Positions 24,143 through 35,192 of a stretch of 64,000 bases of DNA are shown piece after piece. Numbering within the stretch: position 1 is the stretch's first letter; each line of letters begins with the position of its first letter. The position numbers were made by a program, and so were the translations under genes. The stretch comes from Sipunculus nudus. Its lineage: Eukaryota; Annelida; Sipuncula; Golfingiida; Sipunculidae. The notes beneath the pieces were generated by a model, which made no database searches, was not told where the DNA came from, and saw only the letters and a list, made by a program, of their open reading frames with translations. The stretch spans positions 62,665,176 through 62,729,175 of the forward strand of contig CM049316.1 of the NCBI GenBank assembly GCA_026874595.1, given 5' to 3'.

Positions 24143-24532
24143 TTGCATGGGAGACAACCGTGTGTGAGAACTTTCGTGAAAGCAGGAGATGTGACTCTTG
24201 CGTGTAGGAGGAAGAAAAGGATGTGCCAGCAGAAACGTTTGGCGCCAGTGAAAGAAATCTCAGTATTTGATGTGAAATCTCCCAATTTATCCTGTTTCGT
24301 ACGTTTGCATACTTTACAAAGAAAGAGGTCCTCGCAGATGAGAGTTTCCGCTTTAAATGGCTTGATTTCCTGTTCGGGTTTACCAGTTAATCGAACAATG
24401 GTGTCCCATTCCGTGCCAGGTCCATGCAGCTGGAAGCAATGGATTATGGGAGACCTTGAAAGCCTAAATTTAACACCACGTGATCACGAGAATAGATTTT
24501 TGTCTTCTTCTTCTTCTCATAGCGCTCAGTGA
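24143..24532 (+). CDS. unrecognised 129-codon open frame
   Basis: One of the longest ATG-started frames of the window, in a patch richer in GC than its surroundings, directly after a poly-T run (24131-24144). It begins MHGRQPCVRTFVKAGDVTLA and ends in a Ser run. No domain, signal peptide or membrane segment is visible and I do not know the family. It could be a chance frame in an unrelated repeat. Confidence 0.18.
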   Translation: MHGRQPCVRTFVKAGDVTLACRRKKRMCQQKRLAPVKEISVFDVKSPNLSCFVRLHTLQRKRSSQMRVSALNGLISCSGLPVNRTMVSHSVPGPCSWKQWIMGDLESLNLTPRDHENRFLSSSSSHSAQ

Positions 24533-25176
24533 AATTAGATTATTGCTGAAATTTTAGTATTGATAAAATATAATTGATAAATCACGAATTTGTATTGTAT
24601 TGAATTATTAAGGCGCTGAGAGAGAACATTCATGGCTGTTAAATCTGTACAGTATATAGTCCTATATGGACAGTTTAGTCCAATTTTTTTTATTACAAAT
24701 GAAATAAAATTAATAACAATATTTGTATGATTATATATTATTATAGATCAGGAGATCTTTGGCTGTAGCCCGCTATGTAGATCAGGCACGTTAAAAAACT
24801 ATTTTTTTAAATCGCAGACAGGCTCTGTTGATGTAATGCTGATTCGTTATAAACGTATGTTTATATAATACACGCGTTATTAAAAGGCAAGAGAGACAGA
24901 GTAATGCGTGGCTCAATGTCTGACAGTACGTCTGTCCCCCTGTTAGTGTTAGACAACATTTGGCATAACTATATATTACCTAATAAAAAATGTAATATGA
25001 TAAAATACTCTAACCACATCCCCCTTCTTGCCCAGAACAATGCGGACGATTATACCAGTAAATATCACATAAAAATTCCCTAAGGTATCGTTGGGAAGAA
25101 TCCCCGACTACAATCCGCTCATTAAGAATCAACCAAGGATGCACACAAACTTTTAATCGGAAGTTTTAAACCGAAA

Positions 25177-25373
25177 CGAAACATGGTAGACGAAACATGG
25201 TAGACGAAACATGGTAGATGAAACATGGTAGACAAAACATGGAAGATAAAAAATGGTAGACGAAACATGGTAGATGAAACATGGTAGACGAAACATGGTA
25301 GATGAAAAATGGTAGACGAAACATGGTAGATGAAACATGGTAGACGAAACATGGTAGAAGAACCATGGTAGAC
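25177..25373. repeat. 14-bp tandem repeat, about 14 copies
   Basis: The unit is CGAAACATGGTAGA with C/T alternation at the first base. Because 14 is not a multiple of 3 and the unit has no stop on the minus strand, all three minus frames are open and give a repeating Met-Phe-X-Leu-Pro-Cys-Phe type peptide. These frames are not genes. Confidence 0.95.
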
Positions 25374-25603
25374 ATGTACAACATGACAGACAAAAAAAAA
25401 TATCTTGGACATTTCTATGCAGTTTAATATAAGCTCACATATTTTTTACCGAGAGACCGTGCACTATTTAGATTTAAAGTTAACTAGACTGTAGGGGGGG
25501 GGGGGGTAACATTTAACATAAACTGGTTATTTGACGGATTTAAACGAAAGGATTGAAACCAAAAAAGGTACACGTATATGTCCGTGTTTCGGCTTTGGAA
25601 GCA

Positions 25604-25978
25604 TTAAAAAAAGAAGTCTCCCTGTGCATGGAGGGAAGGCTTACAGGGGTTAGTGCTTTCCTCGGTGATTGCAGACTCCTCGTTTGAACACTTTCCCCGT
25701 TTAATCAACTGTGTGTCAGTTAAGATTCGTCTGTTCTGCAATATACTAGATTCCTCTAACGTTAAGATGTTAGCACCAAAACCGACAAAAGAGAACCTTT
25801 TCCAAAAATCAGCTCGTTGCTTTGCAAAATCAACCTGTGCTTCTCCAAATATATTTGCATGCAGTAATTGCCAAAATGGCTGAAACAAAAAAGTAGACAG
25901 AGATGACCACAAACCTCCGCCAGGATTCTCATTAGGCCCTAAACTGCTGTGTATACAGTCAGGGTTCAACATTATCAT
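25604..25978 (-). CDS. unrecognised 124-codon open frame
   Basis: The frame has an ATG at 25976-25978 and an in-frame stop just upstream. The product is amino-acid balanced (SLGPNENPGGGLWSSLSTFL, then DFWKRFSFVGFGANILTLEE) and ends Asp-Phe-Phe-Phe. The composition is better than most frames here, but no family, splice signal or poly(A) signal supports it. A 76-codon frame lies on the opposite strand. Confidence 0.22.
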   Translation of the reverse strand: MIMLNPDCIHSSLGPNENPGGGLWSSLSTFLFQPFWQLLHANIFGEAQVDFAKQRADFWKRFSFVGFGANILTLEESSILQNRRILTDTQLIKRGKCSNEESAITEESTNPCKPSLHAQGDFFF

Positions 25979-25999
25979 CCCAGATCATCTCCATAACAA

Positions 26000-26700
26000 A
26001 GCCGCAAAGTGAGTAGCTCTGTTACATTAATAAAAGTACTTATGTCTTTATGAGATAGAATTCTCTCAATTAAAAATTTATAATGGTGATTCAGATTACC
26101 TCCAAAATTCAATAGATTGTTACTCGGGTATTATCCTATACATTTTTAATTTTTTAGACGGAACTTTTGAGTAAAGTTGCAAACAGAATAAAAGAAAAAC
26201 AAATAACCAAGGGTTAAACTAAAATGAACCTAGGATCGGTATAAACATACTACCCATCAAGTAAATAAATCCTACGGTATCTGTAAAAACCAAAATTTGC
26301 AGTGAAAAAGATGATAAACCACAGAAAAAGAGGAAAGAAAAATGGGAGTGAACAAGAATTAAAGCATGTGTCACAGACCGTGAAGGGGGAGAGAGGCAGC
26401 TGACATTGTTGTCTCGGGATAGGCTTTAATATTCTTACGCTGTTTCTCTCCGTACGTTCTTTATGACCGCTGGGGCCGACTTGTGTTGTCCCGGGACAGT
26501 CTACTTTAGTACCCAGAAGCCCTATCGGTCAAGGGTGCCGGAAAGGAGACGCTACAGTTGTGGGTCCCTTGATGCTATATATTTTTAAGTACATCTTTCC
26601 ATCTTCTGCTTATTTCGGTAAGATGTCGGTGATGTATTACGGGCTGAATTGAAAGATTTCTTTTATCTGAGAATCTATAAAGTGACTTTAAAACCTAACA
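26000..26700. other. intergenic, no gene seen
   Basis: Includes a GC-richer patch at 26400-26570 (GTTGTCCCGGGACAG) without an associated frame. It ends at a G/C-homopolymer MITE-like fragment (26707-26790) with CAGGGCCGAATCCAG. Confidence 0.4.
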
Positions 26701-26929
26701 TCCAACAGGGCCGAATCCAGAAGGGGGGGGGGGGGCAAAAGATGCAGTTGCCCCCCCCCCCCCCCCACCTCCCCGCCCTGAAGTTTCCCTCAAATGATTT
26801 TTTAAAGTCAAGAATTTAATATAATTCTTGTCCCTTTTTATAAGATTTCAAATGAATTCTAGTTACTGTTACCCCATTGTTCCTTTTTAGTTATGTAAAA
26901 ACTAATATCCCACATCAATAGATTCTGCT

Positions 26930-27205
26930 ACAGACGGGGCCCAAAGTGCGTTCACAGCATCAGCTCAGTCTATTGATGAATCGTTAAAATTTTGTGATCA
27001 AAATGTCTATCATAATGTTAAGACAGTGTTGAAAATATCCGCAACACATCCAGTCACTAGTTACGAGAGCGAAAGAATCATTAGTATATTGAGACTTCTG
27101 AAAACCAGAATCTCAGATCAAATATTGGTCAAATGAGGTTGACAGCTCTGGCCCTTATGTACATACACTACGCTGTACCATTGGGTATTACAAAAGTTGT
27201 TTAAT
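26930..27205 (+). pseudogene. hAT transposase remnant, C-terminal dimerisation region
   Basis: In frame from 26951 the sequence reads FTASAQSIDESLKFCDQNVY, continues TVLKISATHPVTSYESERII then SILRLLKTRISDQ, hits a stop at about 27134, and resumes one base shifted as RLTALALMYIHY. The block Leu-Lys-Ile..Pro-Val-Thr..Glu-Ser-Glu-Arg..Leu-Arg..Leu-Lys-Thr..Leu-Met-Tyr-Ile-His is the conserved hAT C-terminal (Dimer_Tnp_hAT) pattern of the ZMYM / P52rIPK-like group. The upstream catalytic part is missing. It is frameshifted and dead. Confidence 0.75.
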
Positions 27206-27327
27206 GAGAACTTGCACTCAGAAAACCCAATAAGCTGGTTCTCCCTGATATCCTACATGATCTAGAAGATACACGAAGATTGAAGAGAAAGCAATCAGCA
27301 TGTACAGTAAGAAATAAAGCATGCTTT

Positions 27328-27430
27328 ATTAGCTCAGCTGACTTTCAGTCATGATGAGCTATACCGATCACCCTTTGTTCGTCATCCTTCCGTCCGGCCA
27401 TCTGTCCGCGGATCATGAAACTAGGATCAT
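27328..27430 (+). mobile_element. rolling-circle-like family 1, 5' end fragment
   Basis: TTAGCTCAGCTGACTTTCAG with the pairing arm ATGAGCTA and a CCTTCCGTCCGGCCATC run match the 5' ends at 17428, 38322 and 58818. The element stops after about 100 bp at the LINE remnant. Confidence 0.65.
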
Positions 27431-27440
27431 GAAACTATTG

Positions 27441-28020
27441 ATTCTCATATGTAATATATTACTATTGCCCCGGTACTTAAAGCTGACAAAGACCCTTATA
27501 CACCACTACGTTACAAAGGGATAAGTCTCCTGTCTTGTTTTGTTTAGGTTTATACATCAGTCCTTGAGAGAAGACTTGTGAAATATTGTGATATGTAAAA
27601 TATAATTGAAGATGAACAAAATGGATTTAGGAGATACCGTTCTTGTTGTGATCATATTTTTTCTTTAACTTTTATTTTAAGAAAGAATCTTGCACAACGC
27701 AAAATGATATATCCCCTTTAGGAATTCTATTTAGACTGAAGAGCATCTGAACGTTTATATGGCACATCGATGCCGGTCATTAATGGCTCAATTGAGATTT
27801 AGAATTGAAACAGGTCGATTTAAGAACATAAGGGATCCACAAACAGGTCGTTTGAGAAAAACAAACCAAGAAGAATGTATCTGTAAAATTTAGATTAAAT
27901 AGGAAATGAATTCCATTTTGTATGTGAATGTAACGCTGACATGAGTGCAAACAGACGTAAAGCATTGTACGAAAACATACAGGTAACAAGCCCTTACTTT
28001 GCTTCTGTAGATGACTCGAG
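27441..28020 (+). pseudogene. LINE reverse-transcriptase remnant
   Basis: Translated pieces read VPVLKADKDPYTPLRYKGIS, then VYTSVLERRLVKYCDM, then IIEDEQNGFRRYRSCCDHI: the fingers and palm part of a non-LTR reverse transcriptase (jockey/CR1-like wording). After a gap, FRIETGRFKNI and a degraded Cys/His segment NEFHFVCECNADMS correspond to the C-terminal end. Stops and an internal deletion of the catalytic core make it non-functional. Confidence 0.75.
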
Positions 28021-28185
28021 TTAGTTTTTTATCCTAGGACACATGAATTTAAATTGATATCTCGCGGTATATATAAGACATATGGAAAATCCGTTGGTAG
28101 ATCATGTATAACCTATACTGTAACTCTACTCGCTAATTAATAGTTCTTTATATGTGTGGTGACATATAAGCCCTTGCTCTGTCAA

Positions 28186-28258
28186 TGGATCCGGGGGGGG
28201 GGGGGGGGCTCTGGCAGCCCTGCCCGAACGCAAACATACCTCCTGGATCCGGCCCTAG
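28186..28258. mobile_element. short G-rich MITE fragment
   Basis: GGATCC followed by a G run, closed by CTCCTGGATCCGGCCCTAG. This is the GGATCC-ended family of 15226 and 19414 in very short form. Confidence 0.4.
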
Positions 28259-28371
28259 TCATCCAAGTAACTATCTTACCTGTATACCTTATCAAAGGAT
28301 GGCAAGTTAAGTACTTAATGCCTTTACCAGGGTCCTTATGAAAAGTGGTAAAGAAAAACACTATCATGAAA

Positions 28372-28805
28372 TGTAAAAGATGCCCATTCACCTACCTTTT
28401 GAAAAAGAATTTATGTGATTTCTTGCTTCCTCTGTGTACATGATCTAAGGGTAATTCTTGTTATGAAAAGTTCTTATAAGGCCTCCGTGAAGGTTGGATA
28501 AACTTGTTTATCAACAGCATGTTTGTCAACAACACAGCAATGTTGACAAACGGGAAAAAAACATGTAACCTAAGCTGGTAGGTTTTATATTTATACGGAG
28601 GTAGAAAGGTCACTTGTTGCAAAATGCTATTTGCAAAGCTCTTTTTTTTAATTATTATTTTGGAGGGCCCCACATATTATAAAATTGTTGATATAAGCAG
28701 CCTGTGTGAGGTGATATTCACATTTTCTGGGGTATTTTTCTAAAAGCTTCAAGGGATTACCTTTCATTTATAAAAGTCATTGGATAGGTGTTTGGGTACA
28801 ATTAA
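28372..28805 (-). mobile_element. TTAA-type MITE, fourth copy, inverted
   Basis: In reverse complement it matches the copy at 10306-10729, including CCTCTGTGT, the AAACATGTAACCTAAG block and GGGCCCCACATATTATAA. The right end reaches TTAA at 28802-28805; the left end is degraded. Confidence 0.65.
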
Positions 28806-29644
28806 TCTTTTGAAAAGAAAGGTACATGAACTAGTCTTGGAGAATTGTAAAAAAAAATGCAACATCACTTTATCCATGACGTATACATAAAGCAATTTCG
28901 AGGAAACTGGTTTTTCTTCTATCTTCAGGCCGGGGCTGTGGAATGCTAGAAAGGGTTATGTTATCATCATCTCCGCGATATATACCTAAAAGTGTAATCT
29001 AATTGATCCCTATAACAGAATCCCTATAACAAATTCATATATAAATATAAAATCCTCAAGTCTATGTGGAGTTACCTTTTTAACAGATGGAAGTTGGACG
29101 CTTGAATTCATGATTTTCATGGATTTGTTGTTCTAAAAAAGGTATAATAAATTTTTCCGAAATTCTCCTTGATTTATTGGTTATCTCTTGAGATTCATTC
29201 CAGAAGTACACTTAAAAAATCTAGAAAACGCATGGGTCCCCTTGAATAAAACGGGCTTGAGGAGCTAATTTTTATAAAGGCCATGCGTTGCAGCCGTTCT
29301 GTCTTTGCCGACTGGTAAGGCACGTTTTATCGGTCATTTGTCAGTCGGCTGTCTGACAGCGGCTTTACCGGTCAATGGCCTGAATGACTTTTATGTGTTT
29401 TGCACACATGCAAGCCTTTCGTAGACCATTAAACCCTACACCTGCGTTAGATACTGCCCTTTTCTTCCTCAGATCAATATTTCAAGCATTAAACGTAACG
29501 TGTTTTGCTAATTTTGTTTTCTTGCAAGCGTTCTTGGATTTTACATTTCTTCTCATGACAAAGCTGAACGTTCGCCATATTTGTTTGTGTTTATCTTTAT
29601 TTACATGGTTCTTTATAGGGACCTATGCCGTTATCTGAACTATG
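28806..29644. other. intergenic, no gene seen
   Basis: A hydrophobic 84-codon frame (29384-29638) exists, but it is compositionally AT-driven and has no recognised domain. Confidence 0.4.
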
Positions 29645-29710
29645 TTAAAAAGATGAACCTTTGGCCTTTTATAAAAAATAGCCGAAAAGGCGCCGAGTCC
29701 CCTGTGCACA

Positions 29711-31853
29711 CACTGTGAAAAATTGTGCGTTATTTTACGCGACAATGTCGTGGCAGCATAGTTGACGCTGCAAAGTCGCGTGATTTTACGCTTATTTGGC
29801 ATTTAGATATAGCGTAATTTCACGTGATTCAGATCGTAATTTTACATTTAATGTTACGTTTTTATTACGTCATTTGACATGATCATGACCTTACTGATGG
29901 AAAAGAAGACACTTAATCTAGTTCATGTATGCAAACATTTTATTACACCAAGCAGGGAGCCACAATATATCGATAGATGCAAAAAGATCGATACAAACAT
30001 TAATTGATGGATCAGAAAAGAATATATAGAATTAAAATGGCAATCAATAGCTCTGAAAAGAATCTATATCAAACATATATGCAGTATTCATAAACCTCTA
30101 CAGCAAACAAAATATGGTTTTTATAACATTCCTATCCTCTATAACACTGTAAACATTACAGCAAGATTTTGCAATAAATAGAATATGATAGTGTCTAATA
30201 CATTTGTGTAAATGGATGTATGCAACAAGTTGAAGCCCCTGTCAGCTTCACCGACACGCAGTCTTTTGTTTTTTTTCCCTCAATTTGTCCATTTATTATC
30301 GAAGTCACAGACGCAGTAACACAACTTCCAGACCTTGCTGCTGGTAACTGGTCTGTTTTGTTTCTTCTCTGTTTGACCTTCGATCCCCTGATCGGGTTAA
30401 GGCCAGCCAAGACTCTGTAAAATATCAAAATATTTCAATATAAAATTATCTCTACAGCTTTTATTAACTTATATATCTTTTATTTCCTGTAACACAGAAA
30501 ATCACTTTATCTAGTGTAATTGTAAGGTTATGATGGCATTTGTAAGGTAATTATATCAAATTTTGAAATATACCAAGATGAAGCTGGCCTTAATGCTTGA
30601 CTGATTTGAAATATATTATCAAGGTGTATGAAATATATTTTTATACGGAAATGATAATCTAGTATTTAGCTTGAAATAAATTCTAACCAAGGATGAAGGA
30701 ACAGTAATATGTAAGGTCACAGTTATAGAACATTACAGCTTTTCGAAGTAATGGTTACAGTATGTTTACAGTATTAATAATTGCTGCAATAGTAATAATA
30801 ACAATAATAAAATCCAAAGTAGTAAATTAATTAATATTACCTTACCCCATCACTTGTTTAACAACTACTGAAATCTCTGGCGTAAATTCCCACACACACA
30901 CACATACCAGCATATATTCAGTGATACATACCTTTTGATGAATTTTAACGTCTGACCCACTGAACTTGGAGAGTGAATGTTGAAGGTGTTATAGGCTTCA
31001 AAGACCAGGCCAAGAAAGCTCCGCATAGGCTCAAAGGCTGTCATTCTGGTCTAAGATGTATCCTTCCACAACTGCATCCTGGAAGCAATGAAAGAGCAAA
31101 ACATGATTGTTTATGTATAAAACATGGCCTTTGGTCCGTATTATAATTGTCAAACTTTGATGTAAGTTAGTTATGCCTAGATGTATTTTAGTGAGTCATG
31201 AAATTCAACATTAGATATTCTTAGAAGTCTCTTAAGAAATAAACCTGATTTTTTTTACCTGCCTGCGAATATAACATGTGGGTGGTGCATGGGATATGTG
31301 CTCTTCATCTTCAATTTCATATGCTGTAGTGGCTTCCTGTTGAGAGGAAAACATAGAATGTTCTGTATAAGATTTCATTGTATATAAAATTGAAGAACAT
31401 AATATGATAATTTGAGATTATATACTATATATATATATATATCATGAACATGAGCAGGCTGGGCCATTCCTTCCCTGACAGTATACCCCACTGATAATAA
31501 ATAAATCTCAATGAGGCATAATAGTTCTATATACAAATACTGCCGATGCAGTTCTATGTTGATTCATATGACTATAAATTACATAGTATATTGAATTTAC
31601 CATTCATAACATCGTACAGAAACTGGATTGCGCTGGTTTTACAACTGAATTTCATTGAAATATCTTTAAGTTGTTTTACTCACCTCGAATCATAACACTG
31701 CCTAGTCCTAGTCCTTTGTGTGAACTGGTGTTGCAGGCGGGAGAATTTGAACCTATCTAGTGGCCCGTCCAGTTCTTTGCGGTCAGCTCTCTTATCAACC
31801 AGGGCAATGTCTGTGGTCTCCTGCCGGGCGCTGCTGCACAGACATGCTGGTAT

Positions 31854-31884
<31 letters not shown>

Positions 31885-32052
31885 GGCTCATGGTCAAGGG
31901 ATGTATGTGTCATTAGCAATCTCCATGGAGGAGTTAATTACCGCTTCAGTCTCGAGTAAAGTGATACGGTATGGGCTAACCATGATAACTCGACACGGCA
32001 CGTTAAATTTACGCGACGTTGTCTCGTACTTTAACGCATATTTTTCACAGTG
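29711..32052. mobile_element. 2.34-kb TIR element with CACTGTG ends
   Basis: The left end CACTGTGAAAAATTGTGCGT is repeated inverted at the right end (CACTGTGAAAAATATGCGTT in reverse complement), with further imperfect matching through a TACGCGACAATGTCG / GAGACAACGTCG segment. CACTG-type termini occur in CACTA/EnSpm and Chapaev-like families. No duplicated target beyond a possible CA is seen. The interior has exon-like frames on the minus strand (30195-31919) but no transposase I recognise. Confidence 0.7.
30195..31919 (-). pseudogene. exon-like minus-strand blocks inside the TIR element
   Basis: Minus-strand blocks end on good splice sites. 31919-31680 ends at a GTGAGT donor after ..QRTRTRQCYDS. 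About 31338-31262 follows a CTCTCAACAG acceptor and reads EATTAYEIEDEEHISHAPPT. About 31086-30931 follows an acceptor and reads RSFLGLVFEAYNTFNIHSPS then SVGQTLKFIK before a GTATGT donor. 30421-30195 follows TATTTTACAG and reads VLAGLNPIRGSKVKQRRNK to a stop. The last two join cleanly in phase. The third needs a one-base frameshift relative to the second, so the gene is broken or the exon model is partly wrong. No family recognised. Confidence 0.4.
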
Positions 32053-33116
32053 CAGGCTGTTTTGTTAAAACCCACGTGTTTATAACATGTGGGGGACCCG
32101 ACAAAACTGCCGCCGGTCGTAACCCAAATACTCATCCAACAAGGAAATATGGGGCAAATCAGACGACCTTATAATGAAAATCAGGTTTGTCATGTAATTA
32201 TCGTTATCAGATATAATCATCAATATCAGATATAACCACTGATCTGAAGTGCCACTCTATATAAATATCTATTTAGACCTACACACAGGCTGTTAATTGT
32301 GTGTATATATGTTACAGTCAATGTGTAACATCAGTCAATTTGTAAATGACCTGAAATAATAAGGCAATTAACGAATTGCCCGATTCACTCAGGCAGTTTA
32401 TAAAAACGACTGAATTGTTCAGGCATTTTACAAAGTGACTGTTCAAGTATCAGGCAGTTCATTTGACACATTGACTGAAATATTTAAAGAATGAATTACT
32501 ATTGTTAAACAATAAGAAAGATTTAAATGACATTGAAAATGATTTTACATACCTTAGTCTTACAATATATTAATATATATTTTACATCATATTGTGGAAT
32601 ACTTGAATGTATCATATAATCAAAAGCGTCCAATTGGCTTAATTCTTGTTCTTGCAGAAATAATTACATAATCATTTGAGATCTTAATATTAAACAGTCT
32701 TAGGGGTGCGATTGCCTTTTGCACTTTGGGAGTGGATGTGGTGTCCCCTTCCCTCAGAGGAAGTCTCAAAATTTCCGAGTCAGCAATTTAGGTATAAAAT
32801 AACAGAGAGATTATACTCGCTTCAGAGACCAACAACATATAAAGTGTTTGGCCTAAGAATACTTATTGGGGAAACATCCCCTTATAACATCCTTCTCCCA
32901 AACCCTTCGATCCGCCGCTGGTTATTTCGCAATACAATTTTATAGGTCTTGGTTTGAATTCTCGAAATCTTCATGAATTATTTAATTTGTGTTTCAATAC
33001 CTGGGTTGAACAATGTCATGGAAACGAGTTATTCATATATACCATATTATCAGTAATCGTCTTAAATTTATGTTATTTCTGAAAGATTAGGTGAAAAAAG
33101 GTATGGTTTTCAGGCA

Positions 33117-33356
33117 ATTTTTTTCATAAATCAGTGCGGGCGGGCGGTTTTTTTTTATTACCCTTTTTGTATGTTTCGATAAAAATGTCATTTCATTAAG
33201 GAAAAGCATGATAATAACATAGGTAAAAGAACTACATAACAAAGGAAAACTTATCAAAATTGTATTATTTTATCTTCTTGAAAGATGAAAATTAAAATAA
33301 AAATATTTGATGCGGGGTTTTAAAATTGACGAGGGTGGTGCCTGAAAACCATACCT
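33117..33356. repeat. dispersed repeat, inverted partner of 22235-22520
   Basis: GTGCGGGCGGGCGG at the left and GACGAGGGTGGTGCC at the right match the reverse complement of the other copy, with a related AT-rich middle. Confidence 0.6.
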
Positions 33357-33910
33357 TTTATTTTATTTAATTTATTTTTATTTTTTTGGCCTTACAATTC
33401 ATTAATATTTGAGGAAACTGTTACCTGCACAGTTTTGCAAATAACTCATATTGTGTGGATTAAAATTAAAGCCTATTTTTATGGCAAAATAACATTCTTT
33501 TATATAATAATGTTGGGAATGGATGGAGGTAATATGGTATATCCACTATTTGGTCGGAAAAGGTGACTGCTCAACATTCCATGCCATCATAGTTTGGCTC
33601 CACTCAAAGAATGTAGATAGCAAACTCATTTAAAGTAACAAACACAGTCGGTAATATTGATCAATCCCAAGCCTTTGCAACTCACTTTAGCATATCTTAA
33701 TGATGCATTGTATGTTATAAGCTATGTAACTGTGGTTATTTTTTACCGTTCTTTATAATAATTTTTGCATATTATTGCACATTTTAATATTTCATTAAAT
33801 AAATGCTTCCATTTGACTTTATCCTGCATGGTTCTAAGATAATTTTAGTCATATGAGTTGTAAAATAGTATGCATATCCCATTATGCTATAATAGTGTGT
33901 TTATTTCAGC

Positions 33911-33922
33911 TATATATATATG

Positions 33923-33981
<59 letters not shown>
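33911..33981. repeat. (AT)n microsatellite
   Basis: TA/AT dinucleotide run with two small interruptions near its left end. Confidence 0.95.
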
Positions 33982-33984
<3 letters not shown>

Positions 33985-34329
33985 ATAGAAAAAAAAAAGA
34001 AACATAAAGCTGCTGTATTCAAAATTGGATGATTATACTATTTGGAAAAGTTTGTTTCATAATGTAATTATACATATTAAACAAAAGATTATTTCATATC
34101 GATTCAGTCAATCTGCCAAATAAACTGTCCCCATTTAAGTCAATTGGTAAAATGCCTGAAAATTACTTGAGTGAATCAGGCTCTTGGGCAATGTATGAAT
34201 TGGCCTTTGCGAAATGCCTGAAATTTTCAGTCTATTTACAGAGTGAATCAAACACTTTGTAAATTGACTGTAAATTTCAGGCATTTTGCAAATGGACTGA
34301 TTTTACACATTGACTGAAACATTTACACT

Positions 34330-35192
34330 GTTAGAAGAAAGTTTTTAAGGGTTTTAAAAGGGTATTCTGAGTGTCCAAATACGAAAACCCTGAAAGGGTA
34401 TTTTAAATAATAATTTTCTATAACACCCATATATAATCCTTTTAGCGAAACCTTTTCGATAGGGTTTTCCTGAAATACCCTTATTGGGAGTATTTTTTGT
34501 TTGTTCTGTATACCTTCTATTTGATTATACTAGGCTAACCTTATTCAATTGTTTCCCGTATATAGTGGGCATGCATGTATATAAGCCTGAAATAAGTATG
34601 GATAAGATGATTGGATAATTAAAATAAATATAGAGTTTTTATTTTGATCCTGATCGCGGCTGGAGAAAAAGGCAATAACTGCTATTAGCAAATGCTGAAA
34701 GTGCTGAAAAAGTACAATTTGAACATTATGAAAATAATCAATTGTTTATAAATTGGTTATATGGGTGGCGTCTCCATACGCCAGGAAAGATGAAAATGTG
34801 CAAGCCCTTAAAATTTATGAACTTGCAGATAAATTTAATGATACTCTGCAGACCGGTTATCCTTTGCACATTTGTTAATTTATAGTCCGTGCATTTTCAA
34901 TGGAAGAAGTCAAATAATGAATAAACAAATTAGGCCTGAGAATAAATTTGAAAGAACCGAAGACCAACAATTATTTGCTCCCATTGATATACTTGTTCCC
35001 ATAATAAATAGCCCAGGTTTTAATTTATTTTAAATCCTATCATTGTTTTACAGAAACAGAAAAAAATAAATAAATAAAAAGAGAGACCTAGATATTAACA
35101 TTATTTAAAGGAAGAATGAATGGGCCTGATATGCTGTAAGAAACCTCGATGGTGTCTAGTCGTTGCATCAAAGAAATGATCATTTTGTACAT
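34330..35192. other. intergenic, short inverted-repeat patch
   Basis: 34326-34500 contains AAGGGTTTTAAAAGGGTATT and its inverted counterparts (AATACCCTT, AAACCTTTTCGATAGGGTTTT), suggesting a small foldback beginning CACTGTTAGAAG. The rest is AT-rich with no gene. Confidence 0.35.

Larger units (their letters stand above)
29645..32151 (+). mobile_element. TTAA-type MITE split by a later insertion
   Basis: The left half (29645-29710, from TTAA to CTGTGCACA) and the right half (32053-32151, from CAGGCTGTTTTG through AACATGTGGGGGACCCG) join into the family sequence GCACACAGGCTG..TTTG when 29711-32052 is removed. The TIR element therefore inserted into a pre-existing MITE. Confidence 0.6.
32310..34329. 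mobile_element. 2.0-kb element with long, internally repetitive TIRs
   Basis: The left arm contains CAGTCAATGTGTAACATCAG (32325) followed by repeated GCCTGAA / TTCAGGCA words. The right arm carries the inverted form (ending ..ACACATTGACTGAAACATTTACACTG) with the same words, over about 150 bp. The interior holds the dispersed repeat at 33117-33356 and an AT microsatellite. No coding frame is recognised. Confidence 0.6.

Noticed and set aside
25122..25412. Minus-strand repeat protein of Phe-Arg-Leu-Pro-Cys-Phe type
   Set aside because: Product of the 14-bp tandem repeat; all three frames are open, so openness carries no coding information.
29384..29638. Hydrophobic 84-codon frame as a small membrane protein
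   Set aside because: Hydrophobicity follows from T-rich codons; no promoter, poly(A) or homologous family visible.
31720..32068. Plus-strand frames with poly-Gly runs
   Set aside because: Shadow of a poly-G tract and of the minus-strand exon-like block inside the TIR element.
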